Source of the DNA: Narthecium ossifragum
Lineage: Eukaryota > Streptophyta > Magnoliopsida > Dioscoreales > Nartheciaceae
Direction of reading: 5' to 3'
Length of the DNA: 64,000 bases
Assembly: GCA_963920575.1 (NCBI GenBank)
Contig: OY986969.1
Location: 25,769,434 to 25,833,433, forward strand
Part shown: one piece after another, positions 35,330 through 47,454 of the stretch
Position numbering within the stretch: position 1 is the first letter of the stretch
Layout of the letters: each line of letters opens with the position of its first letter
The notes under the pieces: model-generated
Told to the model about the DNA's origin: nothing
The model's input: only the letters and a program-made list of their open reading frames with translations
The model's database searches: none
Position numbers and translations under genes: made by a program

Positions 35330-36469
35330 TCAATACCATAAAATTTATATCAAACAAAAGTTGCAAATATGAAACTAATTACGCAAGGTCACATGACCTA
35401 TTTCCCGTTGGCGGCATTCCTTCCGAAGCCTAAATTGGAGTAGATTTCTAATGTGCTGATATTAATTTGCAACTTTACATCGAATGGCTTGTTCGAAAAC
35501 TTGATCCTACCTACAAGATATATAATTTGGTATATTTTATCTAATTAACAATGAGCAATCGGGTGGATAAGGAAATAAGTAATGGGAATTTTTAAAAGTC
35601 GAATCTCTTATTTTAACATATATGGTCGTGAATTAGAAAATAAATATTTGTTTTTTTTTTATGATCAATATGATGGAAAAAGCACTTGCCCCGAAACCGA
35701 TGTTAAAAACCCAATATCTGATAGGACGAACAGTGATTTTAAATACACCTTATATATTATTAAGTACATCCATCTATTTTACTTTTTTATATTATTTAAT
35801 AAATAATTGATCTAAATGGGCCCATTTCATTCTTACTTCCCTTTCACCTCAGCTTCCACTCCCACCGACCTACGTGTCATCGCCCGTTGCCACGTTTGGC
35901 GGTCGAGGAAGAGGAAATCGAAGACATGTGTAAAGATGAAGATGGGGGCATTTAGGATAATTATTTACAATATATACAAATTAAAGTAGATGGGTGTATT
36001 TAATAATATAAGTAACTAGTGGGGCCCCTATCACCTGGCAAGGTAACCATCAAGTTAATGGGTGATTCAGTTATAAAAACCAAATTTGATTAATGAATTA
36101 GTATGGATATTATATAAGGTTGATTATATTAGATTAATATATTATAATTATAAAATATATATAACTATATGAATTAAATCAACGGTGGTTATGCATAACT
36201 ATTTTTGCTCCTTATAAGATTGACTAGGTGGGATAATCATCCATCCCAACTACATATCTTCTATTCATCTTTTTATGAGTCAGCTGTCACGTGTGTTTTT
36301 TTTTAATTTCTTTTTTTATCCTCTCTATTTTTTTTAATAACCCAGTTGTAACGCGTGAAAAAAGATTAGTTATAAGTCCAATTGTGACTCACGAAACGTG
36401 ATCTTAGAATCACTGAGGTGGGGTCCAACCCAACGTCCTAAGCTGGTCGAGTCAAGTCGGAAGACAAAT
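35330..36469. other. AT-rich spacer
   Basis: No gene seen. It contains a reverse-oriented copy of the dispersed repeat (36012-36232) running from CTAGTGGGGCCC to CTCCTTATAAG. Confidence 0.5.
36012..36232. repeat. Reverse copy of the dispersed CACCTAGT repeat
   Basis: Reverse complement of the 28339-28562 repeat: ATGGATATTATATAAGGTTG and GGTTATGCATAAC recur in inverted orientation. Confidence 0.65.
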
Positions 36470-36472
36470 TAA

Positions 36473-37523
36473 GGGGCTGTTTGGTTGCATGTATCAGCTG
36501 ATACATGCATCAGTTGATGCAGCCTTTTGATACAAACCTGTGTTTGGTTGGTCAATGCATCAGCTGATGCAAAAAGAGGCTCAGATGCTGCATCAGCAGA
36601 TGCAGCCAAAATGGCTGTTTCTGCTGATGCAGCATCAGCTGATGCATCACTATATAAATTAAAATATTATTTTCGAAATTAATAAATCTTTGAATAAATC
36701 CAAAAAATCAATATATGAATTCCAAAAAATCTGAAAACCCAATCAGAAAATCCGAAAATTCGTGGGAAAAAAAACTTTTACACTATATGAATTAAAATAT
36801 TATTTTTGAAATTAATAAAACCTTGAATAAATCTGAAAAATCAATATATGAATTCCGAAAAATCTGAAAACCCAACCAGAATATCCGAAAATTCGTGGGA
36901 AAAAACTTTACACTATATAAATTAAAATATTATTTTCGGAATTAATAAAACATTGAATAAATCCGAAAAATCAATATATGAATTCCGAAAAATCTGAAAA
37001 CCCAACCAGAAAATCCGAAAATTCGTGGGAAAAAAACTTTACATGAATATATTATTTTTGCTTGTATTTTTGTTGATTTTTATTAAAAAAATTATCATAA
37101 ACGAATTAAGCCCGGAAGATAAGTAAAGAATTGGACAATGTCGTTCAAGATTTGGTTGATACTTTGTAGTTAAGAGTTTGCTAAGACGATTTTAGGTTAA
37201 TACTCACACCTGCTTGATCTTTTTTACTTTAATAATTAAGAAATTATTAAGTTAGCACGTGCTCAATAATTTAATAAATATAGTCAAAGAAAAAATATAG
37301 CTAAATAAAAAACAGCTAAAGAAAAAAAATGATATAAAACAGCTGTATCAACTGATGCAATACATACCAACCAAACAGAAAATGAACTAATACTGCATCA
37401 GTTGATACAAGCAACCAAACAAACAGGTGATGTTAATACTACATCAACTGATGCACTGCATCAACTGATGCACTGCATCAACTGATGCACTGCATCAACT
37501 GATGCACTGCATCCAAACGCCCC
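36473..37523. mobile_element. PIF/Harbinger-type element with TAA target duplication
   Basis: It starts GGGGCTGTTTGG and ends CCAAACGCCCC, flanked by TAA at 36470-36472 and 37524-37526, the 3-bp duplication typical of PIF/Harbinger. Subterminal regions are crowded with palindromic ATCAGCTGAT / ATCAACTGATGCA units, including four tandem copies near 37443-37508. The core has three tandem units of about 130 bp (36648-37042). No transposase is present; the element is non-autonomous. Confidence 0.85.
36648..37042. repeat. Three tandem ~130-bp units inside the PIF/Harbinger element
   Basis: Units begin CACTATAT at about 36648, 36781 and 36911 and share AATTCGTGGGAAAAA near their ends. Confidence 0.85.
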
Positions 37524-37556
37524 TAACTCCAGATTCGAGCCCAACACAAGCGCCTC

Positions 37557-37566
37557 TTCATATAAA
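37557..37566 (+). promoter_or_regulatory. TATA-like box upstream of the SUA gene
   Basis: TTCATATAAA sits about 35 bp after the end of the PIF/Harbinger element and ahead of a CT-rich leader (37560-37740) that looks like the SUA 5' UTR. Confidence 0.45.
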
Positions 37567-38372
37567 CACCTCTCGTCTCAGTCCGCATTCCATCGTCATT
37601 CATCAGGACCACCGGGAACCCTCTATAGCGTGACCTCCACCATCTCTCTCGATCAATAGCTTCCTCCGACCTCCCTCTCTCTCTCTTATGCTCTATCTCT
37701 TCCAAATCTACGGATCTTTTTTCCTCATCGATCTCTCTTGGGGCGGTGGATCGAAACCCTAATATTGCCATCTACTCCGCAGAGGAGGAGTACAGAGCTT
37801 TCCGAGGATTGTTAGGTCACGGTTTCTCCTATTGGAAGAATCTCGGGTTTTCTTGGAGGATTTGACTGCCCAGAAGGTGATATGCGGGGGATTGGGGGAC
37901 ATGGTCTCCGGACTATTCTCTAAGGTAAATGATCAGGTTACTGTCTACTTTATGCTTTTCAGCGAGTTCATCGTTTAATATCAAGATCTTGAAGCTGACC
38001 CTAATTGGAAAATACCGACGAGCGTTCCTTCTACTCGGTCTTAAAGAATTATCGCTGGTGAAGTTACAACCTCACCTGTTGGGAGATAGCGTGATGGCTA
38101 TCTTTTCTTCACATTCTGATACGGATTGTCAATAGCAAGAAGAAGCATCTGTTTTCTTGTTCCATTTCAGCTATGAATTGCATAGAGAACATTCCTGTGG
38201 CAGATGCATGCTTTCCAGTTGGAGTTTGCAGTGTTGGTACAACTATGGTCGTCCGTTCTCATCATTTTGCCACGGATTTTCAAGATTCAAGTTTTTTACT
38301 CATTGATTCACTCATGTTTGTTTTTCCCCCTATTTCCACCCCGCATCAATGATCACAATACGAGCAGTTTAA

Positions 38373-38521
38373 GGGCCCGTTTGGATCGAGGATAAGTATG
38401 CATAAACCCATTTATGCATCCAAACATTTATCCATAATCTTACATAACTGCCTTTAATGCTTGCATAACTTTTACTTTATCCACTATGCAAACTTATCCT
38501 ATCCTCAATCCAAACGGGCCC
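38373..38521. mobile_element. Tourist-like MITE with TAA target duplication
   Basis: A 149-bp element with long inverted termini, GGGCCCGTTTGGATCGAGGA and the reverse of TCCTCAATCCAAACGGGCCC, flanked by TAA at 38370-38372 and 38522-38524. It lies in the apparent 5' UTR intron of the SUA gene. Confidence 0.9.
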
Positions 38522-39818
38522 TAAGTTGTTTATTGGCCTAGAGACAACCAAAAGTTTTTTGCATGAGGTTTAGATTTAGAAAGATAGCTCTATTGCGACT
38601 AGTGGCCTTGGATTGTACCCTTCACCTCAACTAATTCACAAGTAGCATGGTGATGGGTGCTCTCCAAATGAATTTGTCTTAGGTGCAAGGCACTTAGAGA
38701 AGTAGCTATATTCCTATCATGCACTCTTTTTCATTGGAAGGAGAAGTAGAGATGTATGTGTAATACTGATAACTACTCTAGTTTAGGACTGATGTTCACC
38801 AACTCATGAACTTGCGCTCTATTTTATTCAAAACAAAAAAGGAACTGTCAATTTAAACTAAAGCTCTTTAATCACCATGTCACATGCATGTGCAATTTAT
38901 CGACAAATACTTGAAGACTTGAGAATGTCCCCTATTCCAACAAGAAACCTTTAAATTCTTTTCTGTAGTTAGTATGGTGTTGTAACATCTGGTTTTAGTT
39001 GTTATTTTCTGTGTTCGCAATAAAGAATCTTTCAGTCATGACCTCTTGTTTAAGCCAACAAATGTTTGGGGTTAGAGGGGTGGCCTTGTGGGTTTTAAGG
39101 ACATATTAAGTGGTGTAGGTGGTTTAGTATTAGATTTGTGATGCTATTATTACTGATTTTTAATGTGTAATGAAATCCTTGTGTTTGAGTTTATATTTGT
39201 TTCAACCTCTCCATTCAGATCGACGTGCAGTACAGCTTGTTTGTTTTACTGATGGCAAGCTAAATGTTGGATGGTATGATTATATGATATTTTGCTTGTA
39301 CTGGAACATATGGACCATTCTGACTCTGCTAGAAATCTGGTTGTGGGTGCGTATTTGGAAGATGGTGCAGTGCAGGGTGGCACCTAAATCCTCTTGTTGA
39401 ATCTTTATTATGTTCATGATATTATCAATCCCAAATACATGGCTGTCCTCTCAAGCTAATATTAGAAAATATGATTCATATGCTTCAGTCCACATTACAC
39501 TATTTTTTGCTCTGCTATATATCGAGTTGCATCAATGAATGTTGAGCAGGTCGTCTATCTCCCTTGGCTAGGGTATACCATATAGGTTTTGCATCACTCT
39601 GATCTGGGAGTTTGAAGACAGATGTTTACTGGCCGATTTGGGTTTTAGGATACCACTGAAAAGGCTGGCATAACTGTAAAGGTTTATATATTGTTGATAC
39701 TGCCATAACTGTATGTTTATGCATCAATTACAGGATAGAAATTCAAACAACCTGCATCCAAAATCTCTGAAAGATCATCAAGTACATTGCAGGGATATTC
39801 TGGTGCATCTTGCAAGAT

Positions 39819-42800
39819 ATGGATCCTGGGCGTTATGCTCTGCAACAAGGATGGGATACTAACAGCGTAATTGCAGTTTTCTTCTTTAACCACCTATGAG
39901 GATGGCTCATGTGATTGGACTCCATGTTAACTGGCATCTCATCCTAAACAAATTATGAAGGAAGCAGTGTGCCAGTATTGATATGGAATGGATTTCCCTA
40001 CCTCTTGCATGAATATTAGTTGCTGACTTGGCTTATTCTGTTGAATCTACAGGCTTTGGAGGGTTATGGTGCTGTTCATGAGCCCGATTTCAGGTAAGTG
40101 GTTGTGTGCTTCTTAAGTTTTTGTTTCTTGGAGTTGATACATTTGTATCTTAGGAGCATTTTCAAGTTGCTCGCGCGATTGAGCACAGTTTTTAATTAAA
40201 TTGGAGCTTTGTAGTTCACAATATGTTCTGTACATCATTCTCTGATAGATACAGATATGAAATGTTCATTGTTTAGTATGCTGGACATTATGTATGTTCT
40301 GCTTAACCTACCTCTGCAGGGCTGGTGGTTCGTATGGGGGTAGGAGATATGCGGATGAAGGCTTTCATCGAGAACCCGCCTATGCAAGGGGTGGATTACA
40401 CCGCGACATGCTTGAGAGGGATATTTATCCATCTCCACCACCAGTTGGTGGTGTCTGGACTCAATCCAGAAGGAGAAATTTTGATGAAGAATATCCACTC
40501 ATTAATGAATCTCGGGCTCACGAGAAGCCGTATCTGGACTCGTATCATGAGATGGATAATTTTCGTGATATGGATAGGTACCAGGGAGCAGATTCTTTTC
40601 AAAAAGTCGATAACCTTCGTGAAAACTACCGCAATGTTGACAATTATCATGATATAGAAACTTTCCGTGATTACGGTCTTGATAGACATGCAAGGCAGGG
40701 GGTTCGAGATCGTGATGAAGTGGGTATTGATAGTTATGATTATCGACGTCGTATTTCCCACCAAAGTAGAGAGAACAGTCGTGAGAAAGATCATGATCGA
40801 TATAGTTATGATTCTGACCCCGAGAGAGGCAGGAGAGATAGTACTTGGCGTCGTCGTGAATCCCGTGATCGCGAACGGGAAAAAAGAGGTTCTAGCCGTG
40901 AAAGAGATCAAAGTCCGTATAGACGACGGTATGAGCGCTCTAGATCTCGTGGGCATGATGATCGGTCCAGGTCAAGATCTCCTCGAGGTAGAAGTCGTGC
41001 TCGAAGTTATAGAGAAGACAGCTATGATGATGGTCGATATGAGAAAAGTGAAAAGCTGAGAGATCGTGATGAGAAGCGGCATGCAGACTCTTCAGTGGTA
41101 TATAGATGCGTAATGCGTTATTGCTGATGCAAGCATCTTCCATTTTGGTCTTCTAAATATGATGATTGAAGTATCACTTCCTTTACAGGCTCCATCAGCT
41201 ACTGTAGTTGTGAAGGGTCTGTCGCAAAAGACGACGGAAGAGGACCTTTACCAAATTCTTGTAAGTATCCGTTTTGCAAGTGTTTTATAAACATATATTT
41301 CCCGATTTGAGTGAAAGTTGTGTAAATGCTTCCTCCAGGCTGAGTGGGGTCCGCTGCAGCATGTGCGTGTGATCAAAGAAAGAAATTCTGGAATTTCTCG
41401 TGGATTTGCTTTTATAGACTTCCCTACTGTGGTAATACACAGAACAATACCATTTCCCCTTCTGTTTTGATAATTGACCAGAAGATTATCTTTATCTGCC
41501 TACTATTTTCTTTCATTTGGTTTAGCGCAAACATATTAGTATCTCCATCATGCAGGGAGCTGCTCGTAAAATGATGGATGGTGTTGGAGAAGATGGCCTC
41601 GTCATTGATGGAAGGAAGCTGTTTTTTGAATATAGGTATCTTCTAATTGTCTCTCAGAATGATGCCTGCCTTCCATTTTTTGCGTCAGTGATTTCTCATT
41701 TGTTTACTTGTGTGAGGACTGTGAATTCATTGCTATCATTAGTTAGAGCTGCCCACAGATGTGGAGGATTGCTTGAAAACTTAGAGGATTTAGCGGAGTG
41801 CTATGTACAGATTTTTGTTGGATTCTTGAACCAATGAAACCCTGTTCTGCAGTAGTAAACCAACTAGTGGGGCGGGCACATCCTTTGGTCAGCAGAATTC
41901 TGGCAGATCTGGCCATGGACATGGCAGAGGTACCGGTCCACCATCTGATTGGATGTGTACCATGTGTGGCTGTGTAAATTTCGCTCGCCGGACATCCTGT
42001 TTCCAGGTTAGTTTCATATTATCAGTCTAAGATTGTTATCTACTGAGACTTCATAGTGACAGCTTTGCACTGTGTCTATTTCCGCATGATAGATCAGGCT
42101 TCATCTCACACGTCACCCATGCTGACATGTAGTTGTTCAAATTTCTTCTATTCTTTGGAATTTAGTGCAACGAGCCCCGAACTGATGATGCTCCACCAGC
42201 GGATGTGGGAACCTCTAATCCGTTGCCTATGGGAAGAAGGGGACCAGAGACAGGTAGTTTTTTTCTTCTTCTGTGTATATTGTATGCTATGCTTTATTAC
42301 CTTTACTGCAGCCATTTTATGTTCATGACATATGTATTTCATCCCTTGTAGAACCTGCTAATCAAGTTTGTTATCAGGGCCTACTCATGTTTTAGTTGTA
42401 CGTGGGTTGGATGAAAATGCCGACGAAGAAATGCTTCGGTATGATTTCTCCAAGCATGCTCCAATTAAGGTACATCAAAGCATCCATGTGGTCTAAAATT
42501 CGACTATCTTCAAAGAGCTTTCTTATAGCTTCACGTTCCATGTGCAGGATCTCCGTCTTGTCAGGGATAAGTTTACCCATGTCTCCAGGGGATTTGCTTT
42601 TGTCCATTTCCATTCGGTGATTGTCGATGGACTTGACAAATTTCTTAATCTTCTCGCTGCTACCCCGTATTTCTTACCTTCCGTTTTTTGTGCTTCTAGG
42701 TTGAGGATGCTACAAAAGCTTTGGAAGCAACAAATGGGACAACATTGGAGAAGAATGGCCAGGTGTTGCGTGTTGCTTATGCAAAAAGCATTCATGGGCC

Positions 42801-45800
42801 AGCCTCTGGGGCTTCACAAAGCAGTCTTGCAGCAGCTGCGATTGAGGCAGCAACATTTGCTCAACAAGTAATGCCACCTGCTGTTTTCCTATTAAATGCA
42901 ATATACTTTTGCATTTCTCTCTGAAAAAGTAACTTAACTATAAGTTATTTTCTAGTTTACCACTTTGGGACTCTACTAAACAACTTGTGGCACACGTGGT
43001 AATGTATCTTTTCTTTCGTTTGTTTTAGGAATCCTTTGTTCTGAGGCAATTTTTTCTTTTCCATCTACCTTTCTTCTCAGTGTTATTTATGCGCTTCCTA
43101 TACACTTCTTTTGCTCTCGTAGGCACTAGAATCCTACCCAGTAGGCACCTCAGTTTGTGTAATGGTACACCGTGCATATGACCTTAGATTTCAATTGATA
43201 ATGTCATTTGTGCCATTTCGATTGGATTCTGTGGCTCTATGCGATATACTCTTCTTTTTAGTTTGATTTGTGTTACAATATTAATGTTTCTGATCTTAGT
43301 TTTTCGATTTTTATGCTCCATCATCCGCACCCAGCAATTTTGGGCTCTCTTTAGATCATCAGTGTGTTAATCTACGAAAAAGGTCTGATGAGGGCTTTAT
43401 GCTTTCTGAAGGAGGCAGTGGCAGCAGTATGTAGCTCTTCCTGCAACTGCTCACACGTACTGCTACTTAGAAATATAGCCCGAGAGACCTCAGTTAGAGA
43501 ATTTTTAAACCAACTAGCTGTAGTGATTTAAATGCCCTTCCTTGAGACACACTGTGGCTTAAGATTCTTTGCACTTAGATTATGACCCTCATGTACTATG
43601 GATTTTGCCATATTGTGCTCTGCTATATTCACAAACTTGGCTTCATGGCTGAAGGCGTGTTTTTTTTTCCGACGCTTTATTGTCTCTTGGAGTTCCATTG
43701 CTGCCTATGCAATATGGTGGGAGTCAAATTGACACCAACAACTTTTCTGATGTCATATATATATCCTGTTTCCAGTATGATGCTGTTGGTTGGGCTCCCA
43801 AAGAGTACAATCCTGAAGATAAGCAAACAAATAATGCACTTCAGCAAAATGCAAATGCTGAAGCACATAATGGTCGTCCAACCCAAGAATCTGGATTTGT
43901 GTGGGATGAAAAATCTGGTTATTATTATGATGCTGCCTCTGGGTTCTATTATGATGGGAATTCTGGTAAGTTGCTCGTTTGATTGAACTTTATCAAATTG
44001 TTATGTTGCTTTAAACAGAGCAGTTTTTATGTTGCATCATCAATGGGATGGGTTTTTTCTTTTTGGTTTTTCAATCTGGAATGATCCTTGTAAAAATGTG
44101 AACTCTATTAGGCCACTTTTTTTTGCCTTATAGGCCTGCTAAACAAATTCGTAAAATTCTTATCTTTTTGGTGTATTCAGGTCTTTATTACGATGGCAAC
44201 TCAGGAGCATGGTATTCTTATGACCAGAAAAGTCAGCAGTATGTACCCTGTGCAGAGCAGAATGAGAATAAAGCATCTGGGGATTCTGTGAATGAGCCTT
44301 CAAAATCATCAGATGGTGCAACTAACAAGAAAGTAGTGATATCAGCACCTGCAACTACGACAAGACCAAACGACAAGGCTTCATTACCTGATGCTGTCCA
44401 GGCTGCTGCTGCAGCAGCATTTGCTGCTGAAAAGAAGGAAAAAGAGAAGTTAAAAGAGATCAAGTTGGCTTCAAAAAGCAGTCTTATAGCTAATAAAAAG
44501 AAGATGAATACTGTTTTAGCAATGTGGAAGCAAAGGAATCATGAGGGACAGACTGCTCGTGTGATACTTGATGACAATCAACAGTCAAGTTCATTTGATG
44601 ACAAAAATAATCCTGGCAGTGCCACTTTAGCATTATCCACTAAGAATAAGTCAAGATCTGATTCCGTGACAGCAAAGGAGGCAACTATCAGCTCAGGATT
44701 TACCTTGTCAGCCGCCAGTCATGGGGTTTCTTATAGTACTGGTGCCCAAACACTTAACGTGGATTCTCAAATAATGCCTAGACCTGTGAGTAATAGTTCA
44801 GGGGGCACCATAATGGGTGTGATCAGAGGTTCTGGGAGAGGAATTACTAAGGCAGATACAGCATATTCGGTGGCAAGTTTGGATACTATGTCTGCTGCTG
44901 TGACAAAGATGACCGAACCATCGACAATCAGTTGTGATAAACTGTCTGCTGCTCCCTTTAGAACAAATGCGTCAGCATTGGGTTCATATGCACCACCTGT
45001 GGCTTCTGGGAGTGGCAAGCGGAGGTTTTCTGAGATGCCAGTGCAATCAGCTATGACTCAGAAGGAACAAACTCAGACCACGTATAGAGATCGCGCAGCT
45101 GAGAGAAGGAACCTTTATGGTTCTTCCTCTGTTGGGGATGATCTTTCACGCCTTAGGCCTGGGGATTCAAGTAAGCATTCATAATTTTGGTTCGATTCAT
45201 GCATACGAGGGCTGGTTTTGTTGTTAATATTTGGAAGGGGATCCAAATTATACAATAACTGGTAAACTTGCTCCAACCATTTCAGGTTGACCATGCTGAA
45301 TCCTTTCGCTTTTTCTGTACCAAGGTTAAATTTCTAGTGATATTTTTCTCTAATCCATTCCTTAAATGAGCAGTAGGGATCCATGTGGATAAGGAATCTC
45401 TGGCCCTTGCTCTAGATGTTGAACAGGATGTGTAGTGACAATTTGTATGGATTTATGACACCCTTATATTGTAGCATGGTAGTGGTTTTATCTTGGGGTT
45501 CAGAAGAAGATAGGAACAGTGCTGCCTGATGTGTAGAAACCATGTAAAAGGTCCAAGATGTTTGTGTCCCAAATTCGCTGGTTGATTCCTTGGTTCATTC
45601 AAGTCTGATTTTGGTAAATGGCTTTGTTTGTCAAGATTGTGATTATCCATATCGAAAGGGCTCTTCATCAGATGTGGGGGCAATGCCTTTTCCTCCTGGA
45701 GTTGGAGGAGGACGGGCTGCTGCCGATGCAGTTAGCAGTGCTGAAAGTTATGAAGTAATAACTGCTGATCGGGCCATTGATGAAAGCAATGTTGGAAACC

Positions 45801-46594
45801 GGATGCTGCGCAATATGGGCTGGCAAGAAGGCTTGGTAACTTTTCTTACCACTTTTCAGTCATTACTAAGCCATGTAGATGCCAAGATTTAAAGTCCATT
45901 GGGTGCTTGATCATTTGTTGTCACAGTTTTTTAGCGTGGTAGCTTCTGTGAAGTACTTTATGCAATGGTTTTTTGTCCCTTTGTTCCAGTTACCCTTAAA
46001 TATCTGATGGATTTTTATTGATTGATTAGGTTATGACCTAAATTCCTTACTATGCTGCTGGATTATAGGGGAAGACTGGTTTAAAGATTCCCCTTTCCTT
46101 ATATATCGTGCAAGTGTCCTTGTCTTGTATTATAACTCGTTTGCCTAGCATTAGTTCTCGCTCTTAGATTGAAGTAGCACTGTCCAAAATAACATGTTCA
46201 GAGCTTTCCAAATTCATTGCTCGTGTACTAATTCATTTTGGAAAATGAGCTATAATGCTTGCACAACATTCAACACCACAAGCCCTTTGCTGTTGCTATT
46301 GAAAAGTTCGGACTAGAATGTGGATAAATGGCTAGCAAATTCGTGTCACCTTGTTCTGACATCCATTTGGGGGTTTGCATTTTCCTTGGTTTTCTTCGAT
46401 TCCTACAATTCCAGGGACTTGGAAAAGATGGTAGCGGCATCAAAGAGCCTGTACAAGCAAAGGCGGTGGATGATAGAGCAGGACTTGGGAGTCAACAGAG
46501 GAGAGTAGATCCAGGTTTGGAGGCACAGGCCGGGGATAGTTATCGAACAATCATACAGAAGAAAGCAATTGCTAGATTCCGAGAGATGTCATAA
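39819..46594 (+). CDS. SUA: SUPPRESSOR OF ABI3-5 / RBM5-like splicing factor
   Basis: Fifteen coding exons join in phase: 39819-39866, 40053-40093, 40320-41097, 41189-41260, 41339-41431, 41556-41635, 41853-42006, 42166-42253, 42378-42469, 42548-42616, 42700-42867, 43776-43965, 44181-45170, 45636-45835 and 46415-46594. The product is about 1,080 residues, near the length of Arabidopsis SUA. SUA is a nuclear splicing factor that controls ABI3 splicing and resembles human RBM5/RBM10. Domains in order are an Arg/Ser/Asp-rich N-terminus (SRSRSPRGRSRARS); RRM1 (about 290-372); a RanBP2-type zinc finger DWMCTMCGCVNFARRTSCF with Cys at about 405, 408, 419 and 422; RRM2 (about 453-560); an OCRE tyrosine-rich domain (SGFVWDEKSGYYYD); and a C-terminal G-patch (GNRMLRNMGWQEGLGLGKDG). 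The protein ends IIQKKAIARFREMS. The start MDPGRYALQQGWDTNSALEG matches the family. The 5' UTR probably starts near 37590 with a long intron. Confidence 0.95.
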
Positions 46595-47289
46595 GGATCA
46601 AAGCATGCAACATTCTCCGTTGGTACTGAATGTTTTCATACAAGTTTAAACGCAGATGTCCTATGTTGCTTTCTGTAAGCTGCAAGATATTTATGTGTTA
46701 AGTGCTTTCTTTGATTTATATATTGGTTCTCATATAATTTCTTCTTTTTAATCCCAAGCTGGATGCTCCAGTCAAAACAATTAAATCTCGCTATTGGACT
46801 CTGTAGGTGTGTTCTGTCGTATTTGTATAACCAGATTTTGATGTAGCGGCAGTGCCTTACTGGTTGCGTTATCAGTTCTCCTGGCTTGTTAGGCTGTTAA
46901 GAACTTGAGATCGATGATATAAGATCTTGCATTAATAAGACTCGTGATTTTTCTGGTTTTCCTATTAGAAATTTAACCTTGGTAAACTAAAAATTTATAA
47001 GTTTCAAATGCGAACGTGATATCAGTAACTAAGAAGGTCAATACGAAAAACACAGGATATGCATGATAAACAAAAACCTCAGGATTTAGTTCTAGTCAAA
47101 CTTGAAAATTTCTACTGAAATCACGAGACAAGAAAAAAGACTATGTAATTGCATGTCTTACAATGACCAATGACCGCTTGGGAATGGAAATCGCAATAAA
47201 TGGATCAAAACTTGCTCAGCTCAAAGCTTGCTCCATAGAACAACATGAATGACCCCTATATTAGTATATTACCAGCGAACCTATGATAT
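46595..47289 (+). other. 3' UTR of SUA and spacer
   Basis: No gene seen. AT-rich sequence ahead of the uL3 relic. Confidence 0.5.
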
Positions 47290-47454
47290 TTAAGCCTTGA
47301 GCCTCCCGTAGAACTTCTGCTTCTCTTCAGTAGTCTGGCACTGGAAGCATCCATGTCCAAACTTGGATGAGGTGTCTATGTACTTCAGTTTGTTTGATCT
47401 CCTCCAGAGAGAACAACACGAGAGTTTTGCTTCATCAGTGACTGGCGAAGAGTA

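Noticed and set aside
40294..41143. Several overlapping ORFs on both strands across the SUA Arg/Ser-rich exon
   Set aside because: Shadows of exon 3; only the frame with the RS-rich sequence joins in phase to the RRM exons.
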